From Bacteroidales bacterium UBA5536 (GTDB taxonomy: Bacteria > Bacteroidota > Bacteroidia > Bacteroidales > F082), in the NCBI GenBank assembly GCA_002426795.1, contig DINQ01000020.1:319017-383016 (forward strand): 64,000 nt of DNA. The letters are read 5' to 3'. Of the stretch, positions 32,867 to 42,600 are shown piece by piece. The notes beneath the pieces were generated by a model. The model was not told the DNA's origin and did not search any database. It saw nothing but the letters and a program-made list of their open reading frames with translations. Position numbers and translations under genes: made by a program. Within the stretch, counting starts at the first letter, position 1. Each line of letters begins with the position of its first letter.

Positions 32867-34483
32867 ATGCAAAAACTCTTATTATTAGGCGATGAAGCCA
32901 TAGCACAGGGAGCCATAGATGCTGGTATGTCAGGAATATATGCATATCCAGGCACTCCTTCAACAGAAATCATGGAATATGTTCAATCCTCGAAAGATGC
33001 CAAAGAGAATGGTATCAGGGCCTTGTGGTCAGCCAATGAAAAAACAGCGATGGAATCGGCACTTGGTATGTCTTACGCCGGCAAACGGGCCATGGTTTGT
33101 ATGAAGCATGTGGGCCTGAATGTGGCTGCCGATGCTTTCGTAAATGCGGCAATAACCGGAGCCAACGGTGGATTGGTCGTTGTAGCAGCTGACGACCCAT
33201 CAATGCATTCTTCGCAAAACGAACAGGATTCCCGCTTTTATGGAAAGTTTTCATTGGTACCTATTCTGGAACCTGCCAATCAGCAACAGGCCTACGACAT
33301 GGTTCATTATGCTTTCCAGCTATCGGAAGATTTTCGGATTCCGGTTCTTCTGCGCATCACCACACGCTTGGCGCATTCCCGCACCGGCGTTCAACGGGCA
33401 GCTATGCGCAAGCAAAACGAATTGAAACTACCTGATAATCTCCGGCAATTTGTGCTCCTGCCTTCAATAGCACGCAAACAATACCGTGAGTTGCTTGGGA
33501 AGCAGGAACAGTTGGAGGCTGCCTCAGCCAAATCAGGATTTAACAGGCTGATCGATGGAAAGAACAAAAAAACAGGCATTATTGCATGTGGCTTGGCCTA
33601 TAACTACCTGATGGAAAATTTTACCGATCAAAAGTTGGAGGCTCCACTACTTTGTATCGGACAATATCCCGTGCCACTCGATATGGTGAACAAATTGTAT
33701 GAAAGTTGCGAAGAGATACTGGTTCTCGAAGATGGCTATCCGATGCTCGAAGAGTTACTCAAAGGCATGTTAAATAAGGGCAAAAAAATCAAAGGACGGC
33801 TTGATGGTACTTTGCCTCGCGATGGCGAACTTACTCCGGGTATTGTGGGAACTGCTTTTGGTCAGAAAATTGAAAAGGGAAAACAAACTCCCGAACTGGT
33901 CAAAAACAGACCGCCCAAACTTTGTGATGGATGTTCGCACAACGACGCTTTTCTGGCCCTAAACGATGCCATACTTGAATATGGTCGCGGCAGGGTTTTT
34001 AGCGATATCGGCTGCTATACGCTCAGTGCGCTCGAACCGCTTGAAGCCATCAACAGCTGTGTTGATATGGGAGCTAGTATTACTATGGCCATTGGAGCTG
34101 CTGATGCCGGACTGGTACCTGCTGTTGCAGCGATTGGCGACTCCACTTTTACACATTCAGGCATCACAGGCCTGCTGGATGCAGTGAACAACAACAGCCC
34201 TATTACTGTGCTGATCCTGGACAACTCAACAACCGGAATGACGGGCGGACAGGCTTCTTCTGCCTACGGTAAAATTGATTCCATTGTGCGCGGTCTTGGG
34301 GTGCCCGAGGAACATATCAAGGTATTAAAGCCGTTGCGTAAATACCACGATGAAAATGTGGCCATCATGAGAGAAGAACTGGCTTATCAAGGTGTTTCGG
34401 TCATTATTCCTCGTAGAGAATGTATACAGACTCTAAGCAGGAAACTCAGACAAAAAGCCAAGGTGAAAGCGCTTGATGTATAA
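32867..34483 (+). CDS. iorA: Indolepyruvate:ferredoxin oxidoreductase, alpha subunit
   Basis: With IorB it oxidatively decarboxylates aryl pyruvates from aromatic amino acids to aryl-acetyl-CoA, reducing ferredoxin. The 538 residues show an N-terminal pyrimidine-binding half (AYPGTPSTEI, VGLNVAADAFVNAA) and a C-terminal TPP-binding half with CDGCSHNDAF (C353, C356), SDIGCYTL and AIGDSTFTHSGITGL. Canonical IorA of archaea ends in two 4Fe-4S ferredoxin motifs; this chain stops after SVIIPRRECIQTL without them. Electrons must pass by another carrier or subunit. iorB follows after 17 bp. Confidence 0.92.
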   Translation: MQKLLLLGDEAIAQGAIDAGMSGIYAYPGTPSTEIMEYVQSSKDAKENGIRALWSANEKTAMESALGMSYAGKRAMVCMKHVGLNVAADAFVNAAITGANGGLVVVAADDPSMHSSQNEQDSRFYGKFSLVPILEPANQQQAYDMVHYAFQLSEDFRIPVLLRITTRLAHSRTGVQRAAMRKQNELKLPDNLRQFVLLPSIARKQYRELLGKQEQLEAASAKSGFNRLIDGKNKKTGIIACGLAYNYLMENFTDQKLEAPLLCIGQYPVPLDMVNKLYESCEEILVLEDGYPMLEELLKGMLNKGKKIKGRLDGTLPRDGELTPGIVGTAFGQKIEKGKQTPELVKNRPPKLCDGCSHNDAFLALNDAILEYGRGRVFSDIGCYTLSALEPLEAINSCVDMGASITMAIGAADAGLVPAVAAIGDSTFTHSGITGLLDAVNNNSPITVLILDNSTTGMTGGQASSAYGKIDSIVRGLGVPEEHIKVLKPLRKYHDENVAIMREELAYQGVSVIIPRRECIQTLSRKLRQKAKVKALDV

Positions 34484-34500
34484 TTAAATAACGCAAAACA

Positions 34501-35082
34501 ATGAAGAAAGACATTATATTGGCCGGAGTTGGCGGGCAGGGAATTCTCAGTATCGCTGCTTGTATCGGGATGGCTGCCCTGGAAGAAAATCTTTTTTTGA
34601 AACAAGCCGAAGTGCATGGTATGAGTCAAAGAGGAGGAGCAGTGCAGTCGAATCTGCGCATTTCCTCTGAACCTGTGGCCTCTGATTTGATTCCGGAAGG
34701 CAAAGCGGATATTATATTGGCAGTTGAACCCATGGAGTCGCTGCGCTATCTGCCTATGCTCGATAAAAACGGTTGGGTCATCACCAGCATCAACCCGTTT
34801 ATCAATATTCCTGATTACCCATCGATGGAGTCGTTGATGAAAGAAATCTGGAACCAACCAAAATACATCACCCTCGACGCTGATCTGATGGCCAAAGCTT
34901 GTGGTAGTGTTAAGGCAGCGAATATGGTGGTGCTGGGTGCTGCTACTCCTTTTTTGGATCTTAAAATTGAAAGCATCCAAAATGCGATCAAAGCTATTTT
35001 TGGCAGAAAAGGCGAAGATATTGTTCAGCTAAACCTGGATGCACTGAAGGCAGGCCGAGACCATGCACTTAAGCAGTTATAG
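34501..35082 (+). CDS. iorB: Indolepyruvate:ferredoxin oxidoreductase, beta subunit
   Basis: This 193-residue partner of IorA belongs to the gamma-type domain of 2-oxoacid:ferredoxin oxidoreductases. The nucleotide-like fold starts DIILAGVGGQGILSIA, followed by EVHGMSQRGGAVQSNLRI, both typical. It lies directly behind iorA with the same orientation and shares its promoter. No terminator was found before the next gene, which seems to have its own promoter. Confidence 0.94.
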   Translation: MKKDIILAGVGGQGILSIAACIGMAALEENLFLKQAEVHGMSQRGGAVQSNLRISSEPVASDLIPEGKADIILAVEPMESLRYLPMLDKNGWVITSINPFINIPDYPSMESLMKEIWNQPKYITLDADLMAKACGSVKAANMVVLGAATPFLDLKIESIQNAIKAIFGRKGEDIVQLNLDALKAGRDHALKQL

Positions 35083-35199
35083 GAGTTGATTCAGCGTTTC
35101 TGTTGCCAGGCATGGAAGTATATGTTAGCAGGAACCTCAATACATTTGATTTGACGGGTATTTTTTAACTGAATCCAGAGTTACTAACATTGGAAATAG

Positions 35200-35207
35200 T
35201 ATTTTTG
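35200..35207 (+). promoter_or_regulatory. Candidate -7 element of the M23 peptidase gene
   Basis: TATTTTTG matches TAnnTTTG fully and would give a leader of about 23 nt. No TTTG is visible at the right distance upstream. Confidence 0.4.
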
Positions 35208-35236
35208 GCGTTCAATTAACGAAACTTGTCAACTTC

Positions 35237-36526
35237 ATGTTTTTATTCAGCCGATCTGTGTCATGGCGCTTAGTTTTAGCCTTCCTTTTGAGTTCTGTTT
35301 TTTTTATCTGGTCTTGCCAGCCCAGAAAGTCCCAACATCAAATTGCTGAGGAAGTTGCGAAGCCCACTGAGCCCGTTTTGCTTTATGATATCAATATCGA
35401 TTCGCTAACAGTAGAAAATGGCACGGTGAAGCGCAACGAGTTTATGTCGGATATCCTGCTTGATCGCGGGATTGACTATGCTTTGATCGATCAGCTCGCC
35501 CGCCAGCAAAGAACCGTTTTTGATGTCCGCAAAATCAGGGCCGGGAATAATTATGCCTTTTTGCGGGCCAACGATTCAGTGCAAACACCACTTTATTTCG
35601 TTTACGAGATTGATAATACCGATTATGTTGTTTTTGCCCTGAACGACTCAACGCCTGCCCGCAGGGGGCATAAAGAAGTTGTCAGGTCGGTTGAAGAGGC
35701 GCGTGGGGTGATAAAGTCTTCTTTGTGGAACGCTATGGTCGATGGGAATTATGATCCCAACCTTGCCAATAAACTGTCGGAAGTGTATGCATGGACAATC
35801 GATTTCTTTGGCATTCAAAAAGGCGACAACTTTACCGCTTTTTATGAGCATCTTTACGTTGACGGAAAGCCTATTGGAATTGGTCGTGTGTTGGCAGCCC
35901 GATTTGAACATGCCGACCAAGATCAGTATGCATTTTTCTATGTGCAGGACAGTGTAGGTGATTATTTTGACGAAAAAGGCCAAAGTCTTATGCGGACTTT
36001 TTTGAAAGCTCCACTCAAATACAGTCGGATCAGTTCAGGATTTTCGAATGCAAGGTTTCATCCTGTATTAAAAATATATCGCCCTCATCATGGTATCGAT
36101 TATGCGGCACCTGCAGGGACACCGGTTTATGCCATAGGTGATGGCGTCGTGACCCGAAAAGGCTATCAAAAGGGTGGTGGAGGAAACTATCTGTATATCA
36201 AACATAACGGCACTTATACAACAGCATATATGCACCTGAAGGGATATGCCAAAGGTATAGCGTCTGGGGTAAGGGTGAAACAAGGTCAGTTGATTGGCTA
36301 TGTTGGAAGCACAGGCCTTGCAACTGGCCCGCATCTCGACTTCAGGTTTTTCAGAAATGGGAATGCTGTCAATCCGCTTACAGTAGAGTCGCCTCCTGCC
36401 AAGCCTGTTGATTCAGCAAATCTCACCCAGTATTCTGCCTTTGTCCAGGGTTGGATGCAAAAATTGAATGCTGCCGACAGCCTGGCTTTACAACCAAAAA
36501 CTGCTGACAGCATTCAAAAACAATAA
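35237..36526 (+). CDS. M23-family metallopeptidase (LytM-like)
   Basis: This 429-residue exported protein probably cuts peptidoglycan cross-links or regulates amidases. The N-terminus is hydrophobic (LVLAFLLSSVFFIWSC), which could be a lipoprotein signal with the Cys near residue 27. A middle region of about 240 residues precedes the M23 domain: HHGIDYAAPAGTPVYA (metal His and Asp), TAYMHLKGY and GPHLDFRF (the H-x-H pair with the previous His). These zinc and catalytic residues are intact, so it is likely active. It converges with the outer-membrane protein gene, 28 bp away. Confidence 0.9.
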   Translation: MFLFSRSVSWRLVLAFLLSSVFFIWSCQPRKSQHQIAEEVAKPTEPVLLYDINIDSLTVENGTVKRNEFMSDILLDRGIDYALIDQLARQQRTVFDVRKIRAGNNYAFLRANDSVQTPLYFVYEIDNTDYVVFALNDSTPARRGHKEVVRSVEEARGVIKSSLWNAMVDGNYDPNLANKLSEVYAWTIDFFGIQKGDNFTAFYEHLYVDGKPIGIGRVLAARFEHADQDQYAFFYVQDSVGDYFDEKGQSLMRTFLKAPLKYSRISSGFSNARFHPVLKIYRPHHGIDYAAPAGTPVYAIGDGVVTRKGYQKGGGGNYLYIKHNGTYTTAYMHLKGYAKGIASGVRVKQGQLIGYVGSTGLATGPHLDFRFFRNGNAVNPLTVESPPAKPVDSANLTQYSAFVQGWMQKLNAADSLALQPKTADSIQKQ

Positions 36527-36554
36527 CCGAGGACAGATTGCCTGATCTGGTACC

Positions 36555-37328
36555 TTATCTGTATTTATTGATATAAACGCCAATATGCACACGCAAGCTG
36601 CTGACCGAAGCTTCATATTCACTTTCGGTTTCATCGGGCCCTCCCGGGTAATATGCAGGATCTTCCGTAATGTCATACTTGTATTTTCCTTTGGCCATAG
36701 TATATTGTGCACCAACAACAAAGCGACCAAAAACCACATTCAGGCCAAAACCAGTCTGTAGCCCAAAAGCCGGACTTTTGGGCAGATAAACAGTGGTTTC
36801 GTCGGTAGCGCGCACCAGACCTCCATAACTGATAAAGCCACCAATGTTGGCATACAGGTCAAAAGCCACATTATCTGCAACTTCAAGACGAAAATCTGGC
36901 CCAACTTTGATGTCGGCAAACATGAATGGAATTTTTACGCCTTCAAAATTGGCAGGAAGATTAAAATCGTGAATTGATACACCCAGGCCCAGACTTCGGT
37001 ATAAGCCGATATTTCCCATATCGTTCAACATGAAATTATCGCCAAAGAACTTGAAAGAGCCATTTTCAATCATGAAACCATATTTGGTTTTGGCATCTGT
37101 TTTAAATGGGCCATAGGTATAGGCATTAATTCCAGTCATACTGGGTGCAAAATAGGCAAAGTGTGTAAACTTCGCTTTAAGTGTTTGCGTTGAGATACCC
37201 TTTTGTGTGAGCTCGACCGGTGGGTCAACAGCTTTTTGTTCAGCCTCGTTGCCGGTATAGATTTGTGCCATCATGCCGACAGGAAACAAAAGCATAGCAG
37301 TGATCAAATAGTAGGTTGTCTTTCTCAT
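36555..37328 (-). CDS. Outer-membrane beta-barrel protein, unknown role
   Basis: This 257-residue protein has a signal peptide (to about residue 21, ends GMMAQ) and alternating-residue beta strands to a C-terminal HIGVYINKYR, as in small porin-like barrels. Motifs such as NVVFGRFVVGAQYTMAKGKYKYD fit outer-membrane beta-barrels. I do not recognise a specific family. It follows the PEGA-like gene by 22 bp and is in the same operon. Confidence 0.72.
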   Translation of the reverse strand: MRKTTYYLITAMLLFPVGMMAQIYTGNEAEQKAVDPPVELTQKGISTQTLKAKFTHFAYFAPSMTGINAYTYGPFKTDAKTKYGFMIENGSFKFFGDNFMLNDMGNIGLYRSLGLGVSIHDFNLPANFEGVKIPFMFADIKVGPDFRLEVADNVAFDLYANIGGFISYGGLVRATDETTVYLPKSPAFGLQTGFGLNVVFGRFVVGAQYTMAKGKYKYDITEDPAYYPGGPDETESEYEASVSSLRVHIGVYINKYR

Positions 37329-37350
37329 GGTGGTTGATTTATTAAAGTGA

Positions 37351-38022
37351 TTACAATCGGCTTTGTACTTCCGACATCAAATTGGCATACTTACGCAACA
37401 CACGGTCCCATTCTTTAAACATTTCATCAGCTTTCACACTGGTCATTGGACTGTTTGAAATTTCACTGACCAGCTTAACCTTGAAAGACAATGGATCATC
37501 CGAACCAAGTTTTACGATGATGCGCGTGCGAATTGTTGCCTGCGAAAAGGACTGAACTTCCCAGGACGTGCGGATGTAGCCAGTTTCTTTGTCAGTGATT
37601 TCGATGGCGTCAATATATCCCACTACAATCTGGTTGAGCAAACGCCAGGCGTCATCATAAGATTTTTGGGTGCGCACTTCCATGTCAACATTGGCAATGT
37701 CGAGCTGAATCGAAGCGTCATACGAGTCATCGCGTACCATTTCGATGTAATAGGATTTTGGAAGTTTGGCTGCGGTTTTTCTGTTGCAGAAAGTGACCGT
37801 TTGCGTAAGGAAACCAACTTTTTCAGCTTTTACAGTAACGCAACTGTTGTCGAGGACAACAATGTTTACCTGACCTGAACCCATGGTGACACCATCCACT
37901 GTGATTTTTGCATCATTTTCGGAGGTACTGACGATCATTTTCTTTTTGCCTGCAAATACCTCTGTGGATACCGAGGTCATCAACAATGCAAGCAGCATAA
38001 TAGCAAGATACTTTAATTTCAT
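37351..38022 (-). CDS. Exported PEGA-like domain protein
   Basis: This 223-residue protein has a signal peptide ending VFAGKKK (about residue 25). Residues 28-90 look like a PEGA-type beta-sandwich (IVSTSENDAKITVDGVTMGSG, VKAEKVGFLTQTVTF). The remaining 130 residues contain a mixed alpha/beta region of unknown type. It is probably periplasmic and linked to the outer-membrane protein downstream. A high-quality promoter lies 40 nt upstream. Confidence 0.6.
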   Translation of the reverse strand: MKLKYLAIMLLALLMTSVSTEVFAGKKKMIVSTSENDAKITVDGVTMGSGQVNIVVLDNSCVTVKAEKVGFLTQTVTFCNRKTAAKLPKSYYIEMVRDDSYDASIQLDIANVDMEVRTQKSYDDAWRLLNQIVVGYIDAIEITDKETGYIRTSWEVQSFSQATIRTRIIVKLGSDDPLSFKVKLVSEISNSPMTSVKADEMFKEWDRVLRKYANLMSEVQSRL

Positions 38023-38061
38023 AGTTGTAAAAAGTTTGATTGTTTAGAACGATTCTAATTG

Positions 38062-38093
38062 CAAAAGTAATTGGTTAAAGGCAAAATGACAAA
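38062..38093 (-). promoter_or_regulatory. Promoter of the PEGA-like/outer-membrane-protein operon
   Basis: On the minus strand TTTG (38093-38090), a 20-nt spacer and TACTTTTG (38069-38062) match both consensus elements exactly. Confidence 0.65.
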
Positions 38094-38157
38094 TTAAATA
38101 AATGTTATAGATGGAAAATGGTTGCATATACTGATGTGATTCAAAATGTCATGATGT

Positions 38158-38189
38158 AAAAAAAGCGGTTCCGAAAATCCGGAACCGCT
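38158..38189 (-). terminator. Terminator of the susCD-like operon
   Basis: A 10-bp stem (38164-38173 with 38180-38189, loop 38174-38179) is followed on the minus strand by a run of seven T. It lies 24 bp after the SusD-like stop. Confidence 0.9.
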
Positions 38190-38213
38190 TTGATTATTTT
38201 GGGTTGAGGACGT

Positions 38214-39653
38214 TTATTGTTTGTCCCAGAACAGGCGTGTACTCAGTTTGTCACCTCCGATTTTTGAAGCAGCTGCATTAAAATTGTCAGCGTTCAAAGT
38301 TTGTTCGTTGATGGCATAAGTATGACGGCGTGGCACTGCACCATCAGCTGATTCAGCTGGTGCTGGTGGCAGGTTCAAAGCAGGAGCATCCAATCTTCTG
38401 TAAGATGTCCAACCTTCGAGGCCGCGCACATAGAAAGCGATATAAGCCTGTGTACCAATTTTTTGTTTCCAGTCGCCAGGAGCTGTAGCATAAGCAACAT
38501 CGGCACGAGCCAGGTAAGCATCAGCATCAGCATCAGCTACTTGCCAGTAAGCCATAGAAGCTCTAACACCGTTTTCGTACCAGGTAGCAGCATCACCACC
38601 AACGCTCATGCCGCGTGCAGCAGCTTCAGCAAGGTAGAAAGCCAATTCGGTATAATCCATCATGACATATGGATAATTTTCAGCCTCGATGCGTGGGTTG
38701 ATGTGCGAGAACTGTGCAAAAGCGTTACTTTCTCCATAAATACCACCACGGTAGGTGTCGCCGTTGATGTCGAAGTAGAATTCCCTTCTTGGGTCTTCTT
38801 TTGCATTCATCATATCAACGATGGTATTGGCAGGAACAAAGTCAGAACGTCCGCTCTGAATCAGATCCTGATACAGTGGGTTGGAGTTGGCTCCTGAAGC
38901 ATAAGCAAATTCGCAGGCTTCACCTGGTCCAAAACCGCCGGCGTAAGCGCCTTCGATATATGATTTTGCTGTAGCAGCATCAGCATCAGAAAGGTTGATA
39001 GCCATTTTAACAATCAGGGTATTGGCAAACTTTTTCCACATGGCTACATCACCACCCATCATCAGATCGTCACCACCAAAGCTTTCAGCACCGGCATTGA
39101 GTCCGTCAGCAGCAGCTTTAACACGTGTTAACAGGTCTTTGTAAATGGTCATGCCATCGTCATAAACAGGAGAAATATTGTCAATGTCAAGGGCTTCAGT
39201 GTAAGGAATGTCGCCAAAAATATCGACCATTTGGTGGTATGCATAAGCTTCAACCAGATCAATGATGAGCAGTTTGTTGGCTTTTGCAGCAACAGCAGCG
39301 TCTCCATCAGGAGATTCCAATTCGATCAGGCGGCGTGCCTCTTTTAAGTCAGATAGAATATCACGGTAATAAATTCTGAACAATGTATTGCCGATGTTAC
39401 GGTTAACTACGTCGTAGTTGGACTCGTCAGTATAGGTGGTTTCTGTCCAGTATTGGGCAAAAAGTTTCCAGTTATTGATGTTAACGCTTGTGCTGGAGTT
39501 AACATCTGCCAGTGCTTTTTGAGCATTGGCGAAGAGGAACTGACCAGGAACTTCTACAGCTCGCTTTTTGTCAGTATTAAAGTCTTCGAAGTTCTTTGTG
39601 CAAGACCCAAGAAAACCTATCAGTATGATTAAAATGAATGTGATCTTTTTCAT
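38214..39653 (-). CDS. SusD/RagB-family outer-membrane lipoprotein
   Basis: This 479-residue surface lipoprotein has a signal ending FLGSC, with C18 lipidated. It has the helical repeat architecture of the SusD/RagB family, including FAQYWTETTYTDESNYD, an early YRDILSDLKEARRLIE helix and Ala-rich TPR-like helices. It should form the lid of the SusC-like transporter encoded directly upstream (12 bp). The substrate is not readable, but no glycosidase is linked, so a peptide or a sugar released by another locus is possible. An Asp-Ala repeat (DADADAYLARADVAY) falls in the C-terminal half. Confidence 0.9.
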   Translation of the reverse strand: MKKITFILIILIGFLGSCTKNFEDFNTDKKRAVEVPGQFLFANAQKALADVNSSTSVNINNWKLFAQYWTETTYTDESNYDVVNRNIGNTLFRIYYRDILSDLKEARRLIELESPDGDAAVAAKANKLLIIDLVEAYAYHQMVDIFGDIPYTEALDIDNISPVYDDGMTIYKDLLTRVKAAADGLNAGAESFGGDDLMMGGDVAMWKKFANTLIVKMAINLSDADAATAKSYIEGAYAGGFGPGEACEFAYASGANSNPLYQDLIQSGRSDFVPANTIVDMMNAKEDPRREFYFDINGDTYRGGIYGESNAFAQFSHINPRIEAENYPYVMMDYTELAFYLAEAAARGMSVGGDAATWYENGVRASMAYWQVADADADAYLARADVAYATAPGDWKQKIGTQAYIAFYVRGLEGWTSYRRLDAPALNLPPAPAESADGAVPRRHTYAINEQTLNADNFNAAASKIGGDKLSTRLFWDKQ

Positions 39654-39665
39654 ATTTCTTTGGGA

Positions 39666-42600
39666 TTAAAATTGTAAATTGATGCTGAAACCTACATTAC
39701 GCATACTTGGCATGACACCACTCTGCCATCCTTGTACGTTACCAGAGCTCTGGCTTGCTTCAGGATCGGCATGTGGAAGGTCTTTAGAGATGATCCAAAG
39801 GTTTGAACCAACAATACTGAAGGTTGCACCCTGAATCCAGCTGGCTTTTGCTAACAGACTTTGTGGCAGACTGTAAGAAATTACAACTTCACGCAGTTTG
39901 ATGTAAGTAGCATCGTAAACAAAAGCTTTGTTGGGGTTTCTTGAATAACCGAATACACGGTAGTCACCACCTTCAACACGTGTTGTGTTTGGTGTGCCAT
40001 CTTCATAAACGCCATCAAGAATCAGACCACCACCGTCAGCAACAGGGTTACGAACCGGGTTACCCAAATCGTTGGTAAATACAGTTTCTTCATACAAACC
40101 AGTTGCCATACCGTACCACAAGTCGAGTGAGAATACACTACCACCTTGTTGCCAGTCGATCAGGAAGCTACCAGACCAGTTTTTGTAACTGAACTTGTTG
40201 TTCAAACCAGCATTCCAGTCAGGATTGATGTTACCCAAAACTTTATCGGATGTACCGGTTTTGAGGTAGTAACCATTAGAACCAACGGTTTTCTGACCAT
40301 TAGTATATACATAGTCAGTGCCCTGAATAGTTCCATAAGGTTCGCCTACGCGTGCGTTAATGGTAACACCACCTTGCAATGCAGCAATCTGAAGGTTTTC
40401 GATTCCTTCGGCCAAAGAAACAACTTCGTTTTTGTTTTTAGCCCAGTTGAGCGATACGTCCCAACGGAAATCATTGTTAACAATAGGTGTTCCTGTCAAT
40501 TGAATTTCAACACCCTGATTTTGGATTTCACCAGCGTTAACAAACTTGGTTGAGTAACCAGTAGCTGTTGAAACAGAAACCGGCATGATTTGATCAGTGG
40601 TATTGTTTTTATACAAAGACAAGTCGAAGCCTAAGCGTTTGTTCAGGGTGATCAACTCGATACCAGCTTCCAAACTTGTAGTGTTTTCTGGTTTCAGGTT
40701 AACATTGTTCTTTGTGTTTGGCAAAGAGAACAAAGCAGTTCCGCTGAAAGATGTATTCTGTGAATAAGTGTCTTTGATACTTCCCCATGGAGCATCATTA
40801 CCTACCTGAGCGTAGCCTAAACGAAGTTTACCAAACTGCAACCAGTCAGCTTCAAGGTTGTTTGAGAACAACCAGCTGGCAGAAACAGATGGATAAACAT
40901 AAGCATTGGCATCTTTAGGAAGCGTAGATGATTGGTCACGACGGATGGTAGCATCCAGGAACAGATAGTTTTTGTAGCCCAACGAAGCGCTGGCAAAAAT
41001 ACCATTTACACCAATTTCAGTCAGTCTTTCTTCAGGATTACGCATGGGGTTCACGCTATTTGACAAGGAATACAATCCTGGAACGATCAAACCACCATCA
41101 GTAGAAGCAAACACCTGGTCAACTTTGCTGCGACGGATGTTTGTACCCACCAATGCATTCAGGTTGAGGTCTTCGTTCAGCTGGTTGTAATAACGCAACA
41201 TGAAGTCTAAGTTGGATTCCATGAATGAACGGGTGAAACGTGAGTAACCTGAACCTACGTCAGGACGGCCAACACCGAATTCACCTGAACCTGAGCCTAC
41301 GGCTTTGCGTTCTTCCTGCAGTTCTTCGTAAGTGTCAACAGAAGCACGTCCCATCATACTCCAGTGGTCAGTGATTTTCCAGTCGGCCTGAACGTAACCG
41401 ATGATACGGTTTCTTTCGTCAGTTTCATAGTTTTCGTAACGTACCCAGTATGGGTTGTCCCAATAGGCTGGAGCCAGGTTGTAAGGAGAATTCGGGTTCC
41501 AGGTGATATTGCGTTTAGCCTTGTTGTAAACAGTTTCCTGCATTTTGTAGTCAACGTTAGTCTGCATCCACTGACGGAATGAAGAAAGAATGTTGTCACT
41601 ATAACCGGTTGAGTTTCTGCCTTTGCCGTTTGTTTTGATATAGTTGGCAGAAGCACTAACGGTCAGGTTCTTAACGATGTTATATGAACCGTTGAACAAG
41701 AAATTGTTACGTTGAAGTGAACTGTTCGGCATGATGCCTTTCTGATCGAAGTTGGTATATGACAAACGGAAAGTTCCATTGTCGCTTCCACCTGTTACAT
41801 CAGCACTGTTCGATAAGGTGATAGGAGTATCGAAGAAGTATTCAGGTCCGTTTGCACCAGCTACCCAAGGGGTTTTTTTCATGTAGTTTGGTGAAGCAGG
41901 ATCGTAAGAATCCCATTGGTAGAGCGAGAAGTTAGGATCAAATTTTTGTCCAAAAGAAGCATCTTCTGTTGTTGGAACAGTATAATCCAGGTTTCCGTCT
42001 CCATCAATATCATATACCAGCTCAAATGCCGGATATGGATCATCTCCATAATAAGGGCCATAACCGGCACCATATTCTTTCTGGTATTTTGGGAAAGTGC
42101 TCTTATCCATGAAACCAGTTGTAACACTAGAGTTGATAGTAACACCAAAGGCTTTCTTTTTTCCCATCATTTTCTTGCCTTTTTTGGTGGTGATGATGAT
42201 CACACCGTTGGCAGCGCGCGCACCGTAAAGGGCAGTAGCAGCAGCGCCTTTCAGAACGTTCATTGATTCAATGTCGTTAGGGTTGATATCGGCTGCGGCG
42301 TTACCGTAGTCATAACCGTTACGACCTGTGATCTGTCCTGTATTGTTGGTATTGTCATTGTTTACCGGAACTCCGTCAACAACAAACAATGCCTGGTTAT
42401 TTTGTGTCAGTGATGAGTTACCACGAATAACAACGTTGGCAGAACCGCCCATGTTGTTGCTCGAACGTACCTGAACACCAGCAGCACGACCTGAAAGTGA
42501 GTTGATGAAGTTGTCACGTTTTACGGTGTTTAACTCATCGCCTCCTACTTCCTGGGTGGCATAACCGAGTGATTTTCTTTCGCGAGAAATACCAAGAGCT

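Noticed and set aside
34387..34980. 197-codon minus-strand frame over iorA-iorB
   Set aside because: Antisense to two clear enzyme genes, no motif.
38510..38550. Short tandem repeat of GCATCA in the SusD-like gene
   Set aside because: It encodes an Asp-Ala run inside a complete frame; no sign of phase variation or frame disruption.
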